Source: Schaalia sp. lx-260 (GTDB lineage Bacteria; Actinomycetota; Actinomycetes; Actinomycetales; Actinomycetaceae). Taken from it: DNA of 64,000 nt. Positions within the stretch are counted from its first letter, which is position 1. Every line of letters starts with the position of its first letter. The translations under genes and the position numbers were made by a program. Positions 44,923 through 54,063 of this stretch are shown here, piece after piece. The stretch lies in the NCBI RefSeq assembly GCF_021083645.1, contig NZ_JAJNRQ010000003.1:186001-250000 (forward strand). Reading direction: 5' to 3'. The notes under the pieces were generated by a model. That model did not search any database and had not been told where the DNA came from. It saw nothing but the letters and a program-made list of their open reading frames with translations.

Positions 44923-46190
44923 CAGATATCCCTCCCTGCAGGAGCGCCAGCGATTGCTGTCAGAAAATGAGGGCTTTCCCATCCACGATCTGCGTAGGCA
45001 CGAACGACCGTTCGTGCAACTTTCTCAGCCTCATTGAGGCGAACTAAAGCAATAGCTGAACCGCCGAAGCCTCCCCCAGTCATACGAGCACCGTAAGCTC
45101 CCGCTGCGCGGGCAGCAGCTACAGCGACATCTAATTCCTCACACGAAACATCATAGTCATCACGTAAAGAATCATGAGAATCATTCATTAAAGCTCCAGC
45201 AACATACAAACGTTCCCCTTCAAGAGGCCCTTGCGTGAGCACATCAACGAAAGCCCGTGTCCGCGCAATTTCAGAAATCACGTGCCGCGTGCGCTGCACC
45301 AAACGCTGGGAATCAGCACCTACCTCAGATAACACGTGCGTGGCAGCTTCCACATCCTCAGCTTCAACAAGCAGATTCACCCCGAGGATACGCGCAGCTT
45401 CTTCACTATCTGCACGACGTTGACCGTATTGGCCGTCAGCCAAAGAATGTGCTGCCCGCGTGTCAATAACCAGTAAGGCAAGATCCTCACTGGCAAGGTC
45501 AAAAGGAATATGTGCAACCGACATATCTCGACAATCCAATGCAAGCGCATGCCCAGCGCGACAACGCAAAGAAGCCGTCTGATCTAATCCCCCTGTATTC
45601 GCACCGGCGATTTCATTTTCAGCACGCCGACACAAATCGACAAGGATTTTCCGCCCTTCATCATGGGGAGCCTGCACCGTCCCAGCAATGCCAAAATCAC
45701 CTAAATCATCAAGGGCAACAGCCATAGCGCACTCCAAAGCTGCCGATGATGAGAGGCCTCCGCCCCGTGGCACACATGACCATAAAGCAGCATCAAAACC
45801 TTGCAGTGGCCCATAACCTGCGCGTTCAAAAGCCCAAGCCACTCCCGCAAGATACGCTGCCCACGTCGTTACTTCATATTCGCTTCCACGTGGGCCAATC
45901 TGGTCAAGATCAAGTTCATCAATCTGTTCTCGTGTCTGAGGGGATACTAAACGTATCCGACGATCATTTCGCATGGATACAGCAATATAGGCACGATGCG
46001 GAAGCGCTATTGGCAGGCATGGGCCTCCGTTATAGTCCACGTGTTCACCGATGATGTTGACTCGTCCCGGAGCTGACCATACGCCTGTCGGTTCTGTGCC
46101 GAAAGTTTCAACGAAAAGCGTCCGCGCATTTTCAATACCTGCACGGGGATCAACAGCTTCATTCCATGTAATTATTTTGTCGCTGAGCAT
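44922..46190 (-). CDS. galK: Galactokinase
   Basis: 422 residues from ATG 46190, with GAAGG eight bases upstream; GTG 46205 is an in-frame alternative. A GHMP kinase making galactose-1-phosphate. It shows the galactose-binding GRVNIIGEHVDYNGG at residues 43-57 and the phosphate loop RGGGLSSSAALECAMA. The third GHMP motif MTGGGFGGSAIAL lies near residue 370. The length is slightly above the norm because of the N-terminal lead. With the beta-galactosidase operon and galE it forms the Leloir pathway; galT is not in the window. No operator like that at 37107 is visible near it. Confidence 0.96.
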   Translation of the reverse strand: MLSDKIITWNEAVDPRAGIENARTLFVETFGTEPTGVWSAPGRVNIIGEHVDYNGGPCLPIALPHRAYIAVSMRNDRRIRLVSPQTREQIDELDLDQIGPRGSEYEVTTWAAYLAGVAWAFERAGYGPLQGFDAALWSCVPRGGGLSSSAALECAMAVALDDLGDFGIAGTVQAPHDEGRKILVDLCRRAENEIAGANTGGLDQTASLRCRAGHALALDCRDMSVAHIPFDLASEDLALLVIDTRAAHSLADGQYGQRRADSEEAARILGVNLLVEAEDVEAATHVLSEVGADSQRLVQRTRHVISEIARTRAFVDVLTQGPLEGERLYVAGALMNDSHDSLRDDYDVSCEELDVAVAAARAAGAYGARMTGGGFGGSAIALVRLNEAEKVARTVVRAYADRGWESPHFLTAIAGAPAGRDI

Positions 46191-46597
46191 GTCTTTTACC
46201 TTCACTTATTCTTTCTTTCACACGTATCCACGCCAGCCCACGCGCACCTGAATTTACGCATATACACGCAAGAAGTTTCAGTACCGCGGAACATGCCCCT
46301 CCTACTCAATCAGCATCAACGCTGCTGTAGGAAGCATTGAGGCGCATCCGATGGTAGGTACCACATCTACGGTTATCATGAGCGCGTCTTTCTTTTACGA
46401 AGTGGATAAAGGTCGAGATGATAGGTCACCATTGCCCCTTCTGGTGCGCATATCACTAACCGCACCATCAACGTTAACAACCTCCAGGTTGGATTCCAAG
46501 TCCTTCAGAGTTTACGATAGCGTGTCAGCTTGAAACGCGATGATGTAAACATCCGTGACATGTTGACATGTTTTTGTCGTCAATTTCAGGTTTTTTC
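46191..46597. other. 407-bp intergenic region between galK and the 2H phosphoesterase gene
   Basis: Divergent promoters are expected here. Around 46295-46345 a stretch can fold in two ways (CCTAC..CAGC with GCTG..GTAGG, or CTCAAT with ATTGAG), and a near-palindrome lies around 46350-46367 (centre GGTACC). A 60-codon open frame at 46351-46533 has no recognisable features. I cannot name an element. Confidence 0.35.
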
Positions 46598-47143
46598 ATG
46601 TTCTTGCAGCCTTTGTCTCCCGGCGAAGAATGGCTCGGAGTCGTCATCGCAATCCCTGAGCCTTGGGTAAGTGAATTGACACAAGCGCGCCTGAGTTTTG
46701 GCGATAAACTCGGTGCTTCAGTACCTGCGCATATTACACTCATGCCTCCCTTGGCTATCTCATCTGACGAGCGTGAAGAAGTGATTCGGCATTTACGTTC
46801 TGTGGCGCAAAAGCACCGTCCTTTTCGTTTAACCCTTCAAGGAGCTGGATCGTTCCAGCCGGAATCCCCTGTGGTTTTCGCGCATGTCGCAGAAGGCGCT
46901 TCTGAATGTGCGATGCTGGCAGAGGATATACGCTCAGGGCCTTTAGATCATCAGTTACGTTTCCCTTATCATCCTCACGCGACACTTGCGCAGGGCGTTA
47001 ACGAGGACGCTCTTACTCGTGCTTTCGAGTATGGACAGTCCATTCACGCCTCTTGGTTGGTCCCAGGATTCAGACTTGATCGTGTGGATGCAAGTGGAAC
47101 ATATTCTTCTTTAGCTTTATTCGATTTAGAATCTGTTATGTAA
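46598..47143 (+). CDS. 2'-5' RNA ligase family (2H phosphoesterase) protein
   Basis: 181 residues from ATG 46598 (CAGG seven bases upstream); ATG 46568 would add ten hydrophobic residues. Two H-x-T motifs, HITL near residue 47 and HATL near 129, define the 2H phosphoesterase active site, and PPLAISSDEREEVIRHL and GSFQPESPVVFAHVAEG fit the LigT/ThpR-like fold. Such proteins open cyclic phosphodiesters on RNA ends; the substrate here is unknown. It is a single gene, divergent from galK and convergent with the exonuclease III gene. Confidence 0.82.
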   Translation: MFLQPLSPGEEWLGVVIAIPEPWVSELTQARLSFGDKLGASVPAHITLMPPLAISSDEREEVIRHLRSVAQKHRPFRLTLQGAGSFQPESPVVFAHVAEGASECAMLAEDIRSGPLDHQLRFPYHPHATLAQGVNEDALTRAFEYGQSIHASWLVPGFRLDRVDASGTYSSLALFDLESVM

Positions 47144-47418
47144 TCTGAAACATTACAGCAAGCGCCTCTCAGGTACTGTTTTTGCGCTCAAGGCATGCAA
47201 AGAGCCCCTCATCGCAGCATGTCGCGGCAGGTCACGATAAGAAAATCTCTCACCCCAAAATACAGGGACAGCACAGGTGTAAGGGGAAAAGTGTGCGGAT
47301 ACGCGCAAGCACACGGTTGCTGGCCACGAATAAAGCCCACATGCCTATGAGTAAACGTCGAACTAAAGTTTAGTCCACACAGGCTTTTTAAATTGAGCGC
47401 GGCACAGGGTTACCCGCC

Positions 47419-48282
47419 TCAGAGCGCGTAATCAATACTTAAAGGCGCATGGTCCGAGAAACGCTGATCGTAGCTCTGCGCGCGACCTATAAAGAAAGAA
47501 CGCGCACACTCAGCTAACTGAGGAGTCACATACTGGTAATCAATACGCCATCCAGAATCATTATCGAACGCTTTTCCTCGCCATGACCACCATGTATAAG
47601 GACCTTGTACGTCACCCGCTAAGTCACGCATCATGTCATGCCAGCCTTCGTGTACCCATTGTTCTAGGAAGGCAATTTCTTCATCCAGAACACCTGCGCT
47701 CTTATTGTGATTTGGTGTCCAGTTTTTGATATCTGCACGTGAGCGCACAATATTGAAGTCACCTGCCACAAGTGCATGAGATTCTTGGGTGAGCAGTTCA
47801 CTCATTCGTGTACTAATACGAGGCATATGCGCCATTTTTGCTTCTTGCTTAGGTGTGTCTTTTTCACCCGAATGAAAGTAGGCTGAAACAACTTTGAGGG
47901 TGCTCCCTGCTGGCGTTTCAATATGCGCTTCAACCCAGCGTCCTGAATCCACGTCGTTCTCATCCTCGTATAGGTAAGTACGCGGGTCCATTGGGTCAGT
48001 ACCGTTTATGTTTTCGCAGTGCAGCAGATCAGCACGATCACGGTGTACCGCTATGGCGACACCTGCTCGACCTTTAATACGGCACGGCACAACGATAGTG
48101 CGCCACTGGTCCCCTAAAAGATCTGTGACTATCTGAGGGTCAGCGCGGACTTCTTGTAGGAGGAGGAGCGCAGGTTCTTCATATTCGAGCCACTGTTTCA
48201 TGTCGCGTTTCATGGCGGCGCGAATACCGTTGAGGTTAACCGTGGTTATCCGCATGGTCCCTGAATCTTGTGAACGTTTCAC
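47419..48282 (-). CDS. xth: Exodeoxyribonuclease III / AP endonuclease
   Basis: 287 residues from GTG 48282, with AAGGGGG six bases upstream; ATG 48255 would remove nine residues. Mg-dependent endonuclease/exonuclease/phosphatase fold: ITTVNLNGIRAA (metal Asn), LLLQEVRAD (metal Glu), VSAYFHSG, AGDFNIVRSRADI (catalytic Asp/Asn), WRIDYQYVTP and SDHAPLSIDY (catalytic Asp-His). It cuts at abasic sites in base-excision repair. The length is normal. A long AT-rich non-coding region lies upstream. Confidence 0.94.
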   Translation of the reverse strand: MKRSQDSGTMRITTVNLNGIRAAMKRDMKQWLEYEEPALLLLQEVRADPQIVTDLLGDQWRTIVVPCRIKGRAGVAIAVHRDRADLLHCENINGTDPMDPRTYLYEDENDVDSGRWVEAHIETPAGSTLKVVSAYFHSGEKDTPKQEAKMAHMPRISTRMSELLTQESHALVAGDFNIVRSRADIKNWTPNHNKSAGVLDEEIAFLEQWVHEGWHDMMRDLAGDVQGPYTWWSWRGKAFDNDSGWRIDYQYVTPQLAECARSFFIGRAQSYDQRFSDHAPLSIDYAL

Positions 48283-48830
48283 TTATCCCCCTTCAATGAG
48301 CATGACTATTGTGCCCGTTCAAAACATTTCATGCCCACGGTGTTCACAGTAGTGTGAGTGTTCTATGAGGATTGGCTTGTCTATGAAGTATGCGGCAGGC
48401 ATGACAGGAGCTAATCCGATTCATACGATATGGTCACTGTTTTCTGCTATTGCATGCCGGGTTATCTCAAAAAAACTTCACGGTTAAAGTATGTATATTT
48501 TTATGACTTTCCTTTAGCGCTCAAAACCTATGCATCCGATATTGACATATTGTGGCTATACGTAAATTTTTAGATAAAAAATACGATGCCTTAATTTTCA
48601 AAATATGGAGTTACGAAAATATAACGATCCACCAAAAGTATTTTGATGAGATTTTACACAGAGTAGGATGAAGGAATCCTGCGAAAAGGAGGCCCGCAGT
48701 ACTCACAACGATGTGGATGCTTCGGGTTTTTGTTTTTGTTTGTTGTGGAAACACTAACGCGCACGCTGCGCTTGAGGGCGGGCGGCGTACTTTTCACAAG
48801 TGTGTTTGTTGCTGGTTTTCTTGATAAAAA
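48283..48830. other. AT-rich non-coding region upstream of exonuclease III
   Basis: About 550 bases without a convincing gene. Bases roughly 48460-48650 are conspicuously A/T-rich against the rest of the window. A minus-strand frame at 48654-48854 (66 codons) ends with a Cys pair (CEYCGPPF) but has no start signal or family match that I recognise. The region must hold the exonuclease promoter. Confidence 0.4.
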
Positions 48831-48869
48831 GCGTGTCCTTCTCACCTTAAACAAGCAAGAAGGACACGC
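48831..48869 (-). terminator. Intrinsic terminator after the surface metalloprotease gene
   Basis: Perfect 12-bp stem 48831-48842 (GCGTGTCCTTCT) with 48858-48869, 15-base loop; on the minus strand TTTTT follows (plus-strand 48826-48830). Confidence 0.88.
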
Positions 48870-48908
48870 ACGCTCAACGCGATTTCTTTTGCTGAGAGTA
48901 CTCAGGCA

Positions 48909-51900
48909 CTAGCCCCTGGCACGACGCTCCACACCACGCGCCACAGCGCCACAACCAGCCAAAGCACCCACCAGCACCAACAAAACCAGCACACCCGTAC
49001 CCGTATTCGCTAAATGACGAGAAACAGGACGCACAGGAACAACAGTCACCTCATCAGACAAGCCACCCGAACCCGACTGGTCTAAGGCGCCACTTTCAGC
49101 CCCAGCATCATCAACCACCTCACAACCAAGCTGATCGCGCGCAGGAGCACTCCACGACCAACGCGTACGAGCACCCTCAACAAACACAAACCCAGGCAAC
49201 GGCTGCGCAGTCACAACAACAGTAGAACCATACTCATACGCATGCTCACCCGCATCAACCACACGACCATCCATCCTGTACACAACACCCTCAGTCAACG
49301 GAATCGTCACAAAAGGCGCAACCACACACGAAGAAGGATCCGACGCAAAAGGAGCAACCGGAGCAACACCCACCAGCTCAGACGCGCCACCCGACTGCGG
49401 AGAGTCACCCGACTCAGGCACATCACCAGACTGTGGCATATCACCAGACTCAGGCGCATCACCAGACTGTGGCATATCGCCGGACTGTGGCATATCACCC
49501 GGCTGAGGCTGCGGCTGCGGCTGTGGTTGCGGCTGCGGTTGAGGTTGCGGAGCTGGGGTTGGGGTTGGTTTCGCAGTGAAAACCCACGTGCCAACAAAAG
49601 CCACATCCTCAACCCCAATAGTGCGAGCATTCTCATCCCAACCCTGGAAAGACCATGTGCCGTCAGCCACAGCAACCACGGCCTCAGCAGGAGCAGGAGC
49701 AGTCACCTGATCGCCCTTCACACCACTCACAGGCGCAGGCGCAGCAAGTGAAGCAGGCAAATCCATCCCCGCAGTAGCACTACGGTAGGTGAAGGTCGCG
49801 GCATGCTGATTACTCGCGAAAGTCCACGTACCAACAAACGCCACATCCTCAGTATCAATAGTCTGGGAATCGTGATCCCACCCAGCAAAAGTCCACACGC
49901 CGTCATTATCAGCATCAGCCACAGTGGAGTGTTCAGGGGCTGGGGCGTTCACCACGGTGCCTTGAGAACCACTCTGATTATGCTGTATGACCAAAGAAGC
50001 AGGAAGCTCCCTGCCTTCAGTACCACTACGGTAGGTGAAGGTAGCAAGGTGAGCATTCAACAAATACGTCCACGTGCCAACAAACGCTAGGTCCTCGTCA
50101 GCGAAAGTCTGAGAATCGTGATCCCACCCAGCAAAGGTCCACACACCATCATCCTCAGCAACCTTATCCTGCTCAGGCATCGGCGCATTCACCACATCGC
50201 CCTTCTCGCCTGTCACAGGCGCAGGAGCGGTAAGCGAAGCAGGAAGATCTTTACCCTGCGTACCACTACGGTACGTGAAAGTAGCAGTGTGCTGATTGCT
50301 CACAAAAGTCCACGTGCCAACAAACGCCAGATCCCCGACCCCGAAAGTCTGGGAATCATGATCCCACCCGGTAAAAGACCACACACCGTCATTATCAGCA
50401 TCAGCCACAGTGGAGTGTTCAGGGGCCGGGGCGTTCACCACGGTTCCTTGAGCACCAGTTTGATTTTGTGGATGAACCAAAAACGCAGGAAGATCCCTAC
50501 CCTGTGTTCCTGACTGGTAAGTGAAGGTCGCAGTGTGCTGGTTTTCCGCATACGTCCACGTGCCCGTGAATGTCAGGTCCCCGTCAGCGAAAGTCTGGGA
50601 ATCGTGATCCCACCCAGTGAAAGACCACACACCATCACCCTCAGCCACAGTATTTGGCACAGGAACAGGCGCACTCACCACATCACCCTTCACACCAGTC
50701 ACAGACGCAGGCGCAACAAGTGAAGCAGGAAGATCCTTACCCTGCGTCCCCGACTGGTAAGCGAAAGTCGCAGTATGCTGATTGCTCGCAAAAGTCCACG
50801 TACCCGTCACAGTCACATCTTCACTGCCAAAAGTGCGAATAGTGGGGTTCCACCCAACAAAATGCCACGTGCCATCAGCCTGAGTGTCCTTATAGTCTTG
50901 AGGCTGGTCAGGCATCGTCACACTGTGACCTTCATAGCCAGAGGCCGCTTCAGGAGCTTTCAATTCAGCAGGTAAAGCCGGAGAAGTATCAGCAGCCTTG
51001 TAAACAAACGTGACCGTGTGCTGATGTGCGGGCGTGAATACCCACATACCCACAAGTTCCACATTCGCTTTATTGACTTTTAGCTGTTCAACGATAGTTC
51101 CGTTATACATCCATCCATTGAAAGTCCACGTGCCAGGTACACCATTGTTCATTGTGGCACTCGTTGCGAGAGCCGGATTAACGGTGACGTTTTCTCCTGT
51201 GGTGTACGTGTTGTTATCAACGGGCACAGCGGGGGAATTTTCCGGCTGCGTATCACCATCAATCCGGTAGGTGACAGTGTAGGTATGAGGTGTGAATGTC
51301 CACGATCCTACAAACTCAATATCGTGATCTGTCACCGATGCTTGCGTGACAATATCATCGCTACCGGCTAGTTTCCATCCATTAAAAGCCCATGTACCAT
51401 CCACACCATTGTGTTCAGGACTGGTTGAGGTCACAAGCGCAGCTTGTACAGTATCTCCGTTCCTGTACTCTTGCGTTACAACGGGCACAGTCACATCCTG
51501 CGGCACATCACCATCGAAACGATAGGTCACGTGATATGTGGTCGGCGCACTGTAGATCGAGGTTGTGAACTCGTTCGTTTGCGCCTTATACGCGAGGTAG
51601 ATAGCAGACTTCAACTGTTCAACATAAGTGTCCTTTGCACGTACACCTGTGCGAGTGTTTGCAAGGTCTTGATCCACAGCCGTTTTCATCAACTCGCGTA
51701 GCTTGGCTGCATTTTCAATCGTGATGGTCTGTCCACCGTAGGTGATCTTCACTGGTGAAAGCTGATCGAGCTTAGCTTCACGCTGAGCAAACATTGCTTT
51801 ACGGAATTCAGCATCTGAGCTGTAGGGACTGATTTTCTTGAGCACTTCACTATCAGCAAAGAGAGCACCTTCTGGTGTACCTGCTGGTTTGTATTGGTCA

Positions 51901-53828
51901 GACAGGTAAGGAACCCAACCATTGCTAAACCCGTACTCACCAAGGAGTTCCCAAGCGATACGTCGTATATGGACATCACCCGTCGCGCCTTCAGGTGATT
52001 GAGGCGCACCAAAGAGTGGGCTGAATAACGGGACCGTCGGATAGCTGTTATAGGGAACCGTGCCTACATGCCTTAAACCGACAGCTTCATAACGAGAAAC
52101 AACAGCATTCGCATCAACGAGGTCATTAATAGATGTCCAGTTCGCGGCATCTTCCTCACGTGAAACTGTGAAATTTTCATCATACTTGCCCGTATAGGGT
52201 CTGTTACTTGGGGTGAGAGTAACAATGTTGAACCATTTCTGTTTCGTTACTGCATCACGCGCAAGTATTTCTTGAGCTTCGATCAGGTCAAGAGTGTTGG
52301 TCACATCCAGTAGGTTCTTCATGTAGTTTTTCACGGAACTCTCATCAGTAAATGAGGTGACCGTTGAATTTGCATATCCACTGGCCGGCCAGTTCATGAT
52401 CTGGTTCAACTGATAGATCGGGTCGTTATTTTCCAAAGTTTCATACAAGCCACGTGGTAACAGCTCTGTTGATGTACCTGAACGGTGCCTATTGCCTTTG
52501 AGATACGCATGAGGAGGGTTTTGTGCAAGCTGATGAGTCAGCTCGTGACTGTAGGCTGAGCTGCCAGTATCATTCAAAAGTCGTGCTGTCCAGAACGTAA
52601 TGTCATTACCTGATGCTTCAGCACCAACATGCTTATGAGCTGACCACAGCTTCATTGGACCAAAGAAAGCCTTGACCGCTTCAGCCGCGTTTGCTCCCCC
52701 TTGGGGTGACCATGCGGCTTCACCACTCCCACGGCCAGCCACAAAGTAACCTTCCGTGACGATACGGTCAGTTTTCAAATTTCCTGCAAATTCAGGCACC
52801 ATACGCGCCCAAAAATCAATATAGGCAGCTTGGTCTTGACCGCGCTGGGCAACACGTTCTTTGAATGTTGCCATATCGGAGGTATTGGTCTTATCCGCAA
52901 CATACCCTTCACGCATACCCCAACTCACCGAGGACACATTCGAGAGCACGTACATGTCACTATTGGTTCGCGTGACCAGCGGCAAAAAATAAGACAGGAG
53001 TTTTCGTGACGACACCATTTTTGAATACAAGCGATAGATACCATCAGCAATACTGGGGCTTGCATTTTCTGCGACAGTATTTCCATGCGCAGTGAGCTGA
53101 CCCGCATACCAGTCATCAACCTGGTCAGCAGGAACAACGCTCTTAATGAAACCGTCAAGTGTTCGCTCATTACTCACTGTGCCAGCAAGTATGCGGGTAA
53201 ATGTGTCAATATTCTTAGGCATCGCATATTGATCGCCGGTTTGCGACCCTAAAGCGATGGCAACATCAAGGGGATTGAAGGCTTTACCAAATGAACCTGA
53301 AGTGCGTAGGCCCTGAGCAAAATTTACCTGCCCATAATCAAAGTCATACAGGCGCTGCTCATATGCTAAGCCAAGCAACAATTCAGCAGGTTTAGCCTGA
53401 ATTGTTCTGGTGTAGTAGTCAGCGTCACGCCCACTATTTTGCGAGTCCGAGGAAATCACCTGGGCAAGATACGTCTCAAGGTTTGCTTGCACATCAGCAA
53501 ACGCTTGGGCATATCCAGAACCCGCCACGTATTCCTTATGAAGTTCCTGCTTTGCCTCATCCTCTGTGACCTCCACAAAGTTACGGCCAGTTGCTTTAGC
53601 AATCGCAATGCGCTTATGTGTCACATCGGCATACGAGAATCGTGAGGGCGCGATTTTTCCTGCCACTTGAGGCGAATCATAGGTTAAGGCGCTCAAAGTT
53701 GAACGCACATTGGCAATCACCTCAGCCACCTGTGTCTGATCCAATCCACTGGCCGCATAGGCTGGTGCAAGTAGGCCCGACATACACAGGCACAGGACAG
53801 AAAACAGCACAACCACTACGCGTCGCAT
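48909..53828 (-). CDS. Cell-wall-anchored M26-type zinc metalloprotease with SHIRT-like repeats
   Basis: 1639 residues from ATG 53828 (GAGAG six bases upstream; TTG 53840 possible). A signal peptide is cleaved near AYA-AS. Residues about 30-760 form the protease: zinc motif HELTH at 428-432 and a third-ligand Glu at 455 in RHRSGTSTELLPRGLYE, which matches the extended motif of M26 peptidases (IgA1 protease, ZmpB/C). Residues about 765-1421 are eight tandem modules of 80-87 residues, each with a GTW/GVW..F.GW core: two of one type, then six SHIRT-like. A Pro-Gln and SGD-MPQ linker, a Cys-containing domain (about 1475-1590), the sorting signal LANTG (1606-1610), a hydrophobic helix and RRARG follow. 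It probably cleaves host or competitor proteins at the cell surface. The target is unknown. Confidence 0.88.
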   Translation of the reverse strand: MRRVVVVLFSVLCLCMSGLLAPAYAASGLDQTQVAEVIANVRSTLSALTYDSPQVAGKIAPSRFSYADVTHKRIAIAKATGRNFVEVTEDEAKQELHKEYVAGSGYAQAFADVQANLETYLAQVISSDSQNSGRDADYYTRTIQAKPAELLLGLAYEQRLYDFDYGQVNFAQGLRTSGSFGKAFNPLDVAIALGSQTGDQYAMPKNIDTFTRILAGTVSNERTLDGFIKSVVPADQVDDWYAGQLTAHGNTVAENASPSIADGIYRLYSKMVSSRKLLSYFLPLVTRTNSDMYVLSNVSSVSWGMREGYVADKTNTSDMATFKERVAQRGQDQAAYIDFWARMVPEFAGNLKTDRIVTEGYFVAGRGSGEAAWSPQGGANAAEAVKAFFGPMKLWSAHKHVGAEASGNDITFWTARLLNDTGSSAYSHELTHQLAQNPPHAYLKGNRHRSGTSTELLPRGLYETLENNDPIYQLNQIMNWPASGYANSTVTSFTDESSVKNYMKNLLDVTNTLDLIEAQEILARDAVTKQKWFNIVTLTPSNRPYTGKYDENFTVSREEDAANWTSINDLVDANAVVSRYEAVGLRHVGTVPYNSYPTVPLFSPLFGAPQSPEGATGDVHIRRIAWELLGEYGFSNGWVPYLSDQYKPAGTPEGALFADSEVLKKISPYSSDAEFRKAMFAQREAKLDQLSPVKITYGGQTITIENAAKLRELMKTAVDQDLANTRTGVRAKDTYVEQLKSAIYLAYKAQTNEFTTSIYSAPTTYHVTYRFDGDVPQDVTVPVVTQEYRNGDTVQAALVTSTSPEHNGVDGTWAFNGWKLAGSDDIVTQASVTDHDIEFVGSWTFTPHTYTVTYRIDGDTQPENSPAVPVDNNTYTTGENVTVNPALATSATMNNGVPGTWTFNGWMYNGTIVEQLKVNKANVELVGMWVFTPAHQHTVTFVYKAADTSPALPAELKAPEAASGYEGHSVTMPDQPQDYKDTQADGTWHFVGWNPTIRTFGSEDVTVTGTWTFASNQHTATFAYQSGTQGKDLPASLVAPASVTGVKGDVVSAPVPVPNTVAEGDGVWSFTGWDHDSQTFADGDLTFTGTWTYAENQHTATFTYQSGTQGRDLPAFLVHPQNQTGAQGTVVNAPAPEHSTVADADNDGVWSFTGWDHDSQTFGVGDLAFVGTWTFVSNQHTATFTYRSGTQGKDLPASLTAPAPVTGEKGDVVNAPMPEQDKVAEDDGVWTFAGWDHDSQTFADEDLAFVGTWTYLLNAHLATFTYRSGTEGRELPASLVIQHNQSGSQGTVVNAPAPEHSTVADADNDGVWTFAGWDHDSQTIDTEDVAFVGTWTFASNQHAATFTYRSATAGMDLPASLAAPAPVSGVKGDQVTAPAPAEAVVAVADGTWSFQGWDENARTIGVEDVAFVGTWVFTAKPTPTPAPQPQPQPQPQPQPQPQPGDMPQSGDMPQSGDAPESGDMPQSGDVPESGDSPQSGGASELVGVAPVAPFASDPSSCVVAPFVTIPLTEGVVYRMDGRVVDAGEHAYEYGSTVVVTAQPLPGFVFVEGARTRWSWSAPARDQLGCEVVDDAGAESGALDQSGSGGLSDEVTVVPVRPVSRHLANTGTGVLVLLVLVGALAGCGAVARGVERRARG
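49420..49570 (-). repeat. Low-complexity linker repeats (PQ dipeptides and SGD-MPQ/PES units)
   Basis: Inside the surface protease gene: a run of PQ codons, then about six five-residue units of the form SGD-x-P-[QE]. The DNA is correspondingly repetitive, so unit number can change by slippage. Confidence 0.8.
49570..51540 (-). repeat. Eight tandem ~80-residue modules (two MucBP/InlB-like, six SHIRT-like)
   Basis: Six SHIRT-like units start HTATFxYxSGTxGxxLPA and end FVGTWTF. From the fourth module on, a type with NQ[TS]G-x-QGTVVNAPAPEHST alternates with a type with APAPV[TS]GxKGD. DNA of like types is nearly identical: a 40-base exact match occurs at 49901-49940 and 50387-50426, exactly 486 bases (two modules) apart. 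Confidence 0.85.
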
Positions 53829-54012
53829 AAAATCTCTCAAACTTCAGTGTCAAATAAATATCAATACCATTGTAGTAAAAGCGCATACTACTTGACCAAA
53901 TGGTCCATACAACAACGTAGTCGCTCTGTCCTATATTTTCTCAGCCAGCAAAGGGCATACGCATGCTATACCAGCTGTCATTCAGTACATCATAAGTGCA
54001 ATCTGCACATAT

Positions 54013-54049
54013 TTTGGGGGCACAGTGCAATCTACACCATGCCCCCAAA
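54013..54049. terminator. Hairpin between folD and the surface protease promoter
   Basis: Perfect 10-bp stem 54013-54022 (TTTGGGGGCA) with 54040-54049, 17-base loop, starting 15 bases after the folD stop on the minus strand. No long T run. Confidence 0.7.
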
Positions 54050-54063
54050 GAAAACAGATACGC

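Noticed and set aside
47182-47373. 63-codon frame between the 2H phosphoesterase and exonuclease III genes
   Set aside because: Lys/Arg/His-rich with no SD or family similarity. I considered a small ribosomal protein or stable RNA but saw no conserved motif. Only a weak AAAGCC/GGCTTT pairing near 47334-47393 could be a terminator.
48654-48854. 66-codon minus-strand frame with CEYCGPPF
   Set aside because: A single Cys pair at the end of a low-complexity frame, overlapping the protease terminator; not enough to call a zinc-ribbon protein.
49242-50513. Arg/His-rich plus-strand frames opposite the surface protease
   Set aside because: Their repetitive sequence is a by-product of the repeat modules and PQ codons on the coding strand.
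49640-51540. Possible CRISPR-like repeat array
   Set aside because: The repeats are about 240 bases long, in frame and within one protein; no short repeat/unique spacer pattern exists.
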